A stretch of DNA of 64,000 nt from Watersipora subatra. Lineage: Eukaryota; Bryozoa; Gymnolaemata; Cheilostomatida; Watersiporidae. The notes beneath the pieces are model-generated. The model worked only from the letters and a program-made list of their open reading frames with translations, was not told the origin of the DNA and did no database searches. The translations under genes and the position numbers were made by a program. Shown here in pieces: positions 35,601 to 47,600 of this stretch. Location: contig NC_088709.1 of assembly GCF_963576615.1 (NCBI RefSeq), positions 13,894,764-13,958,763 on the forward strand. Direction: 5' to 3'. Numbering within the stretch: position 1 is the stretch's first letter; each line of letters opens with the position of its first letter.

Positions 35601-38600
35601 GAGTTCACCAATAATCATCCTGAGTTCATTATTGTTAGTAATACAAAAGGAAGCTTCAGCATTGTGTCTTCCATAAAACAAAACTGAGGTTAGGCACTGT
35701 TATCTGTCCCTACCATTTGTTAGATAGTAGAGCATAATCAGGAATTATCTTCCCTTTAAAAAATAAAGCAAGTAAATGAGCTGTTGGTATATCCTGTTTT
35801 TAATTTTTTTCTACGTGTTGAATTATTTGATTTGCATTTAAAATTAATTTTTCTCATTAATAATATACATAAAATATCATTTTGTAGCTGTTACTTTTGT
35901 TAAATCGTGTAATATTTGATTTTCTATTACGCATAAAATTCAATATAGCTAAGCTTCAATTAGTTACATTTTCATATCTATATTATTTTACCTTTTTGGG
36001 TTAAAAAAAGGCAAATACAACTTTCGTCATTTCTTGTTATGTCAGTTAAAATGGCCAAGACGGATAACGAGGGTTCACATTATATTTAGGTTATTAGGTA
36101 ACCTAAGGATAAACAGAATGCTGCCAGATGACACAACTTCCCATTAACATGACCAACTAAGCAAAACATCAAATGTTGATCCAGAAATATTCCATGAAAC
36201 TCAGACACGCAGATCATAAATATCAGATGAAAGCTGACGCAGGGTGTATAGTCCCATGAAGTGAAGCGATGCCTGACACTTAACACCGGTGCTCAAGAAG
36301 AAACGGCAGCGAGCGGTAATTAACAGCAGTTCAGTTCGAACCTGTGACTATAAATATCAGGCAGCGCAATGTCTAACACCAGTTAGACAGGGCAGTCAAT
36401 AACCTTATTTAATATATCTCCAACATAATCAAGTTACGCAGAAATGAGAGAGTGGGCAAGGCTACAATTTGGTACTAATCCTAATCAAGGTTACCGTAAA
36501 ACCTCTATTTGAATGTCACCTCCATTTGACCGCCACTATGGGGGAAGGCGTGAAAAATAAAGCGCCATAGCATTCAAATAGAGGTTGTATGGTATACTGT
36601 ATGTATACTTACTCGAGACGCATAGGTTACATATATAAAAAAAGATACTTTAAGATATTTTATCATAACTTAAACTTTTAAAATAATTTATAAGAATTAA
36701 GTATTCTTATACATTCTTATTATGGCTCGACTGTTATTACTCGAGCCATAAAGCCTGGTTCGCAGTGAATGACCATTTGAACATAACACAGACTAGGACT
36801 AGATATAAATATCGGTGTAGTAGACATACAACACATCATGTCTTAGGATGCAAACAAGGTTTGGCAAGGAAAATATTTTGTCATATTAGACTGATGTGAA
36901 GATGAACGCATCAAAGAATTTCTTTAGGGGAGTTGACTAATACATTGAATCCCGATAAACCAAGTTAATCCATCAAGATATTTGCTTCGCAGGCCAAACC
37001 ACCATATGTCAGCATAGCTTGTATACAGTTTCATGATCAAAAAAGAAAACTACCTCATTTACCTACAGTTAGATAAATACGTACCGCATTAAAACAAATT
37101 CATTACATAAAACTAAATAAATAAACTACAGGAGACAAAATGAACTATATGTGAAAACTAAAACAATAAATTGAAAATTAATAGAAAAGCTCTCATTGTT
37201 ATTTCACCTTAAATATGTGTGAACAGAATTGTAAACTCAGGAACACAGAGCTTGAAAGAGACAGAAACACTACCTACTTTACATTGCATACAATCGGAGC
37301 AAACTTAGTTTATCTATGTTTTTATTATTTTTATGTTTCATTTTTAAAGTTTATAAAAATGTTCACATGAATGTAAATTGTTATAGAAATTTTGAATGTT
37401 GTCTTTTGGTAATTACTTCTTTTGCAGAGACAATTATTTACTGTTTTATGTCGAAAGATCTGTGAGTACAGCCGATCAAACGTTGAGGTTTGACTGTATT
37501 TAACAGTTTTAAATAAATTTGGAGCGTTTGAATGTATTTAAAATATTACTGACATTTTAGCAGTTGTAATCTTTCTTCTATATCAAAGCCTATGTTACAA
37601 TACATGTATTAGCTGTAATACTGTTGTAATAGTGCTTCCATAGTATGCTGGTTACTATTCTGCCAGCAAACCAGTGAAACAGCCGTTCCTTACCTGGTAG
37701 CAAGGAGGGGATGACTCTGTATAGGATTTGTCCACTGCTGCTCATTCATTGGTACTGCCTTATACAATAGCATGTCCTTTTCTGTTACGCATGCAAATAC
37801 TGGTTTCCAAGTTGGATTGCCTTCTTTACTGTGCATCTACAATGGTAGAGCATTGATTCGATATAAATATCATATCAGCACTAGTAGAAAGATACCCCGT
37901 CAGAACTGGTAGAGGGATACCATGTCAGCACTAGTAGAGGGATACCATGTCAACACTGGTAGAGGGATACCATGTCAGCACTGGTAGAGGGATACCATGT
38001 CAGCACTAGTAGAGGGATACCATGTCAGCACTAGTAGAGGGATACCATGTCAGCACTAGTAGAGGGATACCATGTCAGTACTAGTAGAGGGATACCATGT
38101 CAGTACTAGTAGAGAGATACTATGTCAGCACTAGCAGAGGGATACCATGTCAGCACTAGTAGAGGGATACCATGTCAACACTGGTAGAGGGATACCATGT
38201 CAACACTAGTAGAGGGATACCATATCAACACTGGTAGAGGGATACCATGTCAGCACTGGTAGAGGGATACCATGTCAGTACTAGTAGAGGGATACCATGT
38301 CAGTACTAGTAGAGAGATACTATGTCAGCACTAGCAGAGGGATACCATGTCAGCACTAGTAGAGGGATACCATGTCAACACTGGTAGAGGGATACCATGT
38401 CAGCACTGGTAGAGGGATACCATGTCAGCACTGGTAGAGGGATACCATGTCAACACTAGTAGAGGGATACCATGACAACACTAGTAGAGGGATACCATGT
38501 CAGTAGTAGTAGTAGAGGGATACCATGTCAGTACTAGTAGAGGGATACCATGTCAACACTAGTAGATGGATACCATGTCAACACTAGTAGAGGGATACCC

Positions 38601-41600
38601 TGTCAGCACTAGTAGAGGGATACCATGTCAACACTGGTAGAGGGATACCATGTCAACACTGGCAGAGGGATACCATGTCAGCACTAGTAGAGGGATACCA
38701 TGTCAACACTAGTAGAGGGATACCATGTCAGCACTAGTAGAGGGATACCATGTCAGCACTAGTAGAGGGATACCATGTCAGCACTAGTAGAGGGATACCC
38801 TGTCAATTTGGAGAATAAAGAAATAAAACTGAACCAAGCCATAAAAGTTGGTTAATACTACTGGTTGCAATTATAGAACACTTCCAATTTCGAATCTATG
38901 GTAAATATATTTAAAATTAGGTGAATGCCCTGCGTTGCACGGGTAATAAAAACAGCATATCAACATTACAGTACCTACACCACCTAACCTACTACACCAC
39001 ATTCATGCTATGTACCTACAACTATTTACAAGCTTTTTTTATTACCAGTGCAGTGGGGGACTTTCACCTAGTGAGGCCAGCTGGTAATCACGACATGTGA
39101 CGCAACATCCTTATGCATGTTCTAATCAATGTAATGAATATCTTCACTATTATTGATCACCATGCTCCGTTGAAGCCGTATCCAATGGAGAAGCTTGACA
39201 CCTCCAGAACTGGAGGTTCCGAAATCGAATCCTCTACAAAATGTCTCTCTTCTGGACAGACACTCAAATTTATATGTGTAGACTGGATGATTGCCCGGCG
39301 TTACATGGGTAACAAGCCTTCGAACAAAAAATCTATTTTTGTTTAACATATACAACATTTACCATTCTAACTTTTAAATTTCATACCATGAAAAGTGTTT
39401 TTTTGTGCAGTTCAAAATTAATTGCGTGAAAAAATAAAACAGCTGTAAAGGTTTTCAAGCTTTTTCAAACAACTGTAACTTTTAAATTTCATATCATGAA
39501 AGAAGTGTTTTTTTGTGCAGTTCAAAATTAATTGCGTGAAAAAATAAAACAGCTGTAAAGGTTTTCAAGCTTTTTCAAACAACTGTAACTTTTAAATTTC
39601 ATATCATGAAAGAAGTGTTTTTTTGTGCAGTTCAAAATTAATTGCGTGAAAAAATAAAACAGCTGTAAAGGTTTTCAAGCTTTTTCAAACAACTGTAACT
39701 TTTAAATTTCATATCATGAAAGAAGTGTTTTTTTGTGCAGTTCAAAATTAATTGCGTGAAAAAATAAAACAGCTGTAAAGGTTTTCAAGCTTTTTCAAAC
39801 AACTGTAACTTTTAAATTTCATATCATGAAAGAAGTGTTTTTTTGTGCAGTTCAAAATTAATTGCGTGAAAAAATAAAACAGCTGTAAAGGTTTTCAAGC
39901 TTTTTCAAACAACTGTAACTTTTAAATTTCATATCATGAAAGAAGTGTTTTTTTGTGCAGTTCAAAATTAATTGCGTGAAAAAATAAAACAGCTGTAAAG
40001 GTTTTCAAGCTTTTTCAAACAACTGTAACTTTTAAATTTCATATCATGAAAGAAGTGTTTTTTTGTGCAGTTCAAAATTAATTGCGTGAAAAAATAAAAC
40101 AGCTGTAAAGGTTTTCAAGCTTTTTCAAACAACTGTAACTTTTAAATTTCATATCATGAAAGAAGTGTTTTTTTGTGCAGTTCAAAATTAATTGCGTGAA
40201 AAAATAAAACAGCTGTAAAGGTTTTCAAGCTTTTTCAAACAACTGTAACTTTTAAATTTCATATCATGAAAGAAGTGTTTTTTTGTGCAGTTCAAAATTA
40301 ATTGCGTGAAAAAATAAAACAGCTGTAAAGGTTTTCAAGCTTTTTCAAACAACTGTAACTTTTAAATTTCATATCATGAAAGAAGTGTTTTTTTGTGCAG
40401 TTCAAAATTAATTGCGTGAAAAAATAAAACAGCTGTAAAGGTTTTCAAGCTTTTTCAAACAACTGTAACTTTTAAATTTCATATCATGAAAGAAGTGTTT
40501 TTTTGTGCAGTTCAAAATTAATTGCGTGAAAAAATAAAACAGCTGTAAAGGTTTTCAAGCTTTTTCAAACAACTGTAACTTTTAAATTTCATATCATGAA
40601 AGAAGTGTTTTTTTGTGCAGTTCAAAATTAATTGCGTGAAAAAATAAAACAGCTGTAAAGGTTTTCAAGCTTTTTCAAACAACTGTAACTTTTAAATTTC
40701 ATATCATGAAAGAAGTGTTTTTTTGTGCAGTTCAAAATTAATTGCGTGAAAAAATAAAACAGCTGTAAAGGTTTTCAAGCTTTTTCAAACAACTGTAACT
40801 TTTAAATTTCATATCATGAAAGAAGTGTTTTTTTGTGCAGTTCAAAATTAATTGCGTGAAAAAATAAAACAGCTGTAAAGGTTTTCAAGCTTTTTCAAAC
40901 AACTGTAACTTTTAAATTTCATATCATGAAAGAAGTGTTTTTTTGTGCAGTTCAAAATTAATTGCGTGAAAAAATAAAACAGCTGTAAAGGTTTTCAAGC
41001 TTTTTCAAACAACTGTAACTTTTAAATTTCATATCATGAAAGAAGTGTTTTTTTGTGCAGTTCAAAATTAATTGCGTGAAAAAATAAAACAGCTGTAAAG
41101 GTTTTCAAGCTTTTTCAAACAACTGTAACTTTTAAATTTCATATCATGAAAGAAGTGTTTTTTTGTGCAGTTCAAAATTAATTGCGTGAAAAAATAAAAC
41201 AGCTGTAAAGGTTTTCAAGCTTTTTCAAACAACTGTAACTTTTAAATTTCATATCATGAAAGAAGTGTGTTATTGAAATAAATGAGGAGGAACAATAAAA
41301 CTAAAAGTGTTCAAGTGTAAACGTGAAATCCTTAGCTAGTAATGGCTAAGGTCTATTTTGCTACGATTACAAAAAAAATTATTTGGTATACGATTAAATG
41401 ATTTTAATTTATTTCAGTGTTGCCAATGGCAACTTGCCATAAGGCGAAAATATCGCTAGAGTAGTATAGAAACCCATGGTAATTATCTAATGCAAACACC
41501 TCCTAGTAAAAATCATCACAACTTTATATGCGTACTGTATATATTTAAAATCAGTAATAAAATAATATGTTAACTTTAGTAAAGTCCTATAGTTACCTAC

Positions 41601-44600
41601 AGTCCCTTTAGTAGTTATGATCTGCAAGAAAGTGCAACATTACTATGTACTATGTGCAGCATGTACTGTGAAAGGTTCTTACCTTTCAGACAGGTGTGTA
41701 ACATAAATACTGAATCTAACATAAATGAATTTAGCTAACCAACACATACTTGAAGGCAGGTTCACACTATATCGCCATATCTAGGCGTTGATGCCACAAT
41801 ACTTTGGTGATCGTCAATGATAAAATGTTCACACTATCACAAACCCATCCGTGTTTTCATCAGCAAATACTCAGTGACGTAATGTTCTCATTGTTCTATG
41901 TAAATTTTCGCGAAGAAACCTCTTTATTTTCGCGGACTTGAATAAAATACTAGTCCCGCAGCAACTATCATGAACAGAAATAAATAAATCACGCTATCTG
42001 CAATTACAAATTACTATCGCCGAAATAGTTCACATTGAAAAGGCGGAAGTCGATGCTCAGCGGAACATCGGGAAAGCTTGGCAGCTGCAAATTTTCCGGA
42101 CGTGTCTGCGTTGCTTCGTCAATGCCTTTGGTTTACGGTTCACATAATCGACGATGAACGTTGAAAAGTAAACGCTGACATATGGCAATATAGTGTGAAC
42201 CAGCCTTGAAGGATGTTTTAGAATGTATTTTAATAAACTTCAAACTTTGAACTAAATTTTATTACTTATCTGTTTGTGAATCCATTTTTACCATTTTTAC
42301 TATAACGCTGAACTGAGATAACGAGCAACATATAACTCTTTCAGGCGTCGTGGGAGGTATTTCGGCGAATAGCATATCAACATTTTTGCTACTTCGTCGT
42401 AATCAGTACACCAACCGCCAAACTTTACTTTTGAGAAAAATTTTTGTTTCATAAATTGAGGCGAAAAAATCCTATTACAGGGCTTCGTAACTCGTGGGCG
42501 CGCACTGTTTTAATTAATCTGTAATTTAGCGTGTGCAATTGGAAAAAGGGCATACAGTATATGGTAAGAGCAATGGAATGGTACGAACGGCGTAGCCTTG
42601 TGGTTAGATGCACGTGTTTACAAACTTACGGTTACAATCTTCGAGAGTTCAAATGCTGGACAGACAGACAGATGAAAAGGACTAACTTTGAGATTTATAT
42701 TTATATATAAACAAGCTGACTAACCACGCATTTAACCACTGAGCTACAGTCCTTGAAATTCTATCACTCTTATCAAATACTGTATACCCTTTTCTCAATC
42801 GCACACACTAAAGGACGTATTAATTAATACATTGCACCCACTGGTTATGATGCCCCTGTTATAAAATATTTTTTGCCTAACTCTATGAAACACGATGCTT
42901 TTTCGTACTTGCCATACTAGGGTGAATTTGTTTTTCGCCGTATGGTATTAACAATAATTCCTATCGAAACCAAAATTTGGTGATTGTACTGATTACGACG
43001 AAATAACAAAAATGTCGATATGCTATTTTGCCGGCATGTCAGCTCAGTGGTATCCTTGATAGTAAAAATGGATTCGCAAACAGATAAGTGATAAAATTTT
43101 AGTTAAACAGTTTGAAGTTTACTAAAATACATACTAAAACTTCCTTCAAGTATGTGTTTGGTAAGCTAAATTCATTTAAGTTAGATTCAGCGTTTATGTT
43201 ACACGTCTGTCTCGAAGGTAAGTACTCTGCACATAGTACATTGTAATGTTACACTTTCTTGCAGATCATAACCACATAATGCACTAAAGTTATTGTAGGT
43301 AACTATAGTTACTAAGGTTAACATATTGTTTTGTTACTATTTTTTAATGATGATAATTTTTACCCGGTGATTGCATTAGGTAATTACTATGGGTTTTTAT
43401 ACCACTCTATACGTCTATACGATATTTTATATATATACGAAACAAACTAAAATCGTATACCAAATAATTTTAATTGTAGTCGTAGCAAAACAGACTACAT
43501 TTAAACATTGCTTGCTAATTATTTCACATTTACATTTAAACACCTTTACAGTTTTATTTTTCTTCCTAAGTTATTTTAACAAAACGCTTCTTTCATAATA
43601 TAAAATTTAAAACTTACAGCTGTTTGAAAAAGTTTGAAAACCTTTAGTTGTATTATTTTTCATCTCAATTCATTTGAACTGCACAAAATACACTTTTCTC
43701 ATGATATGAAGTTTACAAGTTAGAATGATAAATGTTGTATATGTTAAATAAAAATGAATTTTCTGTTCAAAGACTTTTATTACCCAAGAAATGCGGGGCA
43801 TTCACCTAGTATTAACTAATAATAAAAAGTGCACATTTGGTGTGTGCAATCGCAAAAAGGATATAGAGTATATGGTAAGAGCAATGGGAATGATGAAGGC
43901 ATGTTAGCCTTGTGGTTAGGAGCGCTTGTTCGTCAGCTTGCACTGACAATTGTTATGAGTTCAACCCCAGTAAGGTGGGAATTTTTCATTGAAAGACTTA
44001 AATCGCTAAACATATCGACAAACAAAAGACAAACTTTAGGATTTATATAGATGCACAACATGCTCTTGAAAAATGTACGATGTGATCATACACTGCTTCA
44101 TATAGATGGTTTGTTTCCCTTTTATTACATCATGCTAGCTACCCTAGGACACTTTTATTTAGCTAGTATTTAGTTTCGTGAGTAGCACACAGACTAAAAT
44201 TTCGCTGCAACTTAATTTCGCGGGTCTGATGAGTGCGAAAATATAGTGATGTGAAAATAAATGCAGTGGAACAAACAGATTAGATTCCTCAGGTCAAGTT
44301 CACTAGTAAGTAAAAATTTTCAATTTGGGACTAGTTTGTATTTGTAAACCGCAGGTAGAAATGTTTGGTCGAGATCGATAATTCAATTTGATCGCTTGCT
44401 GCCATTTGTTTCTTGGGACTATCAATGACGTCTAGGTCCCTCTATATGACGATTTTATTGTGGATATCAATGATCAAAGCTATTTAATTCGCGATTTTGC
44501 TCATTCGTTATAAAAGCTTAGTTTCGCTCATGAAATTTTCGCAAGAAGATGACTCCGCGAAAACGCAAAAGTTAGATGACGTGAATACATAAGTGTCCTA

Positions 44601-47600
44601 GGGTAAACGATCAACTGTTAGTGTGCAAAAAATAAGCCTGGCACAAATTATGAAGGTTTTTCGAGACTACTTTAGCATGGCATACGAGCCACGACTGTAA
44701 ACTAGGCGAGTGCACCATAATGACTACGAGTGGATTGAAACATCCCGTAAATGATGCCAGATAGCCTAGAATACTGTTCAGCAAAGAGAAATACCTAATT
44801 AGATGGCCCAGACTTTAATAAGAGCAGCCAGCAATGGCAGAGACATTATTAGTGCAGCACCATCTAAATGGGGGATATCTGGAGTATATAGTACCGCTAA
44901 CAGCTATTAATCTCACTATACCTCTCCTCATTGAGCCCGCACCAGTTCACAGATTCATCTGCGCCAGAACCAACGCTAAGGGCCCATAACTGGCGTAAGA
45001 TGAAGACTTGTTAGTAACACGATACTAACCTGCTGAGCGAGCCAGCCCATGTGATTGATGTAGCTTCCTGTTGGTATGCGAGACATAACCTGGTTGGCTT
45101 CTGGAAGGGCAACCAGCTGCATCCTGTTAAAAACGTTTGCCATAATTGAGTTAAACCAGGCACTAGCGCTAACTCTATCCGCGCAGCGTAAGAAACAAGA
45201 ACTCTGGCCATCTGGCGCATGTATTTCGATGGTAGAAAGATCCTTGTCAATCATTGTCAGATTCTGGCAAACAAAGCAGTTGGTGAGGGGAATCGTCTTC
45301 TTTTCTGACCAAGTGATGGTGGAGGATTGCGTAGAGGGAGATGTCGTGGGAGAAGGAGAGGCATGCGAAGTTCCTGTCTCATCCCAACCAATATCAGAAA
45401 GAGAACTTGTCTTCTTAAAAAATGGTGTAATCTCGCGTAAGTATTTCACTGCAACAAGTGACAATATCTGTCACGACTAAATGAAAACCTGTTAATCACT
45501 AATATATCCAAAATCTTAATACATGGCAGCCTTTGCCGACTGAAATATAGAAATACTAGACAAATGCCCCGCATTGCGCAGGCAATAGAATAATTACCTT
45601 TAACGAACTTGAGTAACTTACCAGGAAAGTTAGATCTTTACTAAAACAATGCTTGCGTTTTGGGCCAGCTTAACAATCGTTACACGTAATGGTCAACAGT
45701 GTTAGTTATCAACCCCAAGCAAGTTCTTCAAGCATGAGTATCTCAACCAATATGATGACTATTTGTCAAATAAATCCATTGTATTATGTTTAGCTTAGTG
45801 GTTCAGTTCTCTGGCTCTAGATCTGGAAGTCCTAACATCAAATCCAAAGCTGTGCAAATTTTTCATTGTTGATTTTAACTGCTATAACTAAGCACAGGAT
45901 TTTAAAAAAGACAAACACTGAGATTTATAAATATATATATATGTGTCACAACTGAAACTTCCTGCAAATGTTGGAGAAATGCGTCAGCATGACATTGGAG
46001 TGACTGCTATCAGACTTATGTTTATGTAGCATTCTTGCAGCTTTACATAGTGTAGAAGCTGCCAAAAAAACTAGCCTAGCTTAAAGGTAACTTACAAAAT
46101 GCCATTGCCCAGAAATGTACAGCTAAAGCTGCTATTGGTCAGTAGCGTACAGCTGAAGCTGCTATTGGTCAGTATTTTACAGCTAACGCAGCTATTGGTA
46201 AGTAGTGTACAGCTAATGCAGCTATTGGTCAGTAGTGTACCGAGAACTTTTCAACAGTAGATTGGGTATTGGCTGATGCCGAATAACTACACTGAGAGAC
46301 AAGGTTTGCAATGAACATACAACTAAGCTGATCACTAAGGGAAAGAATGTAGGCACAAGGAAGCATAAAATAAATCCAGATCCACTCGAGAATGAACATC
46401 AAAATAACAAACGTTGAACGACTAACTTATCAATTTCAGAATTTACCATAAAACCTCTATTTGAACGCCATGGCGCTCTATTTGCAACCCTTCCCCTATA
46501 GTGACGGTCAAATAGAGGTGGCGTTCAAATAGAGGCTGGCATTGTATCTTCAAACAGCTCATCAGAATTTTTGGAAGATAAATTTAACCTTTTTACAGGC
46601 GAAGCGATTGTCACCTATATTTTGGATTAGCCTTCGGGCGGAGCGACATTAACCCTTATAGATAGAAAAATCTGCCAGCTTACCTCTAACTTGTCGTAGA
46701 TCTCTTAATAAATATGCATTGGGAAGCTGAAAAATATCTCTACCAGTTAATATCTATTTCTTGCAATTAACATGCGATGATATTATAGCCTGGGCGCGGC
46801 TTTGCAATTTGTTGGAGCTTTCAATTTTATATTTCATTCTAAATTTAAAGGAATATTTTTATTTTATATCTATATTTAACAATTTATGTTGCATAAAAGC
46901 TCACTGTACTCATTGATGTTTTCTACAGTTTGCAGCCAAAACTGGCTTTTCGTGTGCAATAGAAGAGGAGTTACGAGAGTCTATCTATCTATCGTAAGCT
47001 TTATAAAACCGCAAGGGTGCTACCAAATAATATGCTATAAATCAGCAAATTTAAAAGTTGTATAATAATAATCTATCAAATACTACAAATATATATTAAA
47101 AAACAAGTGACATAAACAAACCATGCTTAAAATACATGTACAGTATATCCAAAAACAAAAATTAACATATTTAAAAAATATTTACAATGGTCACTTGGCC
47201 AGTTGGGTTTTGATTGTTGCTTTTGTTTAGAACGATTAAATCTTTTTCTGACTGTACAATACCTTCCACAATGTTTTCTGACCTCAACTCCTCTTCTGCA
47301 CTACTCAACTAATCAATATTAGCGTTCAAACAATACTTTGGCAAAGCAAAACCTTTGCGCGTTGCATTTCGCACAAATAATGATAAAATTCTAGCCATAT
47401 GGGTGCTAAGGACAACTTTTAGCCTAAAACTAGTTGTTCATTAACCGTTGTACACTGTAAATGTAAACTGTTTTTCACATACGTCGAAGTATCAAGACCG
47501 CATTAAACAAGAAACTTCTATCAGCCTGATACAGTTACTAATGACTTTTTGTTGTTGCTTTCCAAGTTTTAACGAAAAAACCGAAAAGCTTTGAAGTTGA

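Larger units (their letters stand above)
39286..42530 (-). mobile_element. Helitron-like element with 17-copy core array
   Basis: Read on the minus strand, the element ends GTTACCCATGTAACGCCGGG then CAATCATCCAG and T (3' end near 39286), a variant of the family hairpin terminus. Upstream of it lies the 110-bp core array (39362-41265), then about 490 bp of unique sequence, a 453-bp MITE (41754-42206) and a further block to about 42530. It shares this whole layout, in opposite orientation, with the sequence at 42815-43809. No helicase coding is seen, so it is non-autonomous. Tandem-core Helitron-like elements are known in Drosophila (DINE-TR1), and short elements with repeated cores in bivalves (pearl). 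Confidence 0.6.

Noticed and set aside
38916-41265. CRISPR-like direct repeats (25-bp and 110-bp arrays)
   Set aside because: The units are contiguous with no unique spacers, and the genome is eukaryotic.
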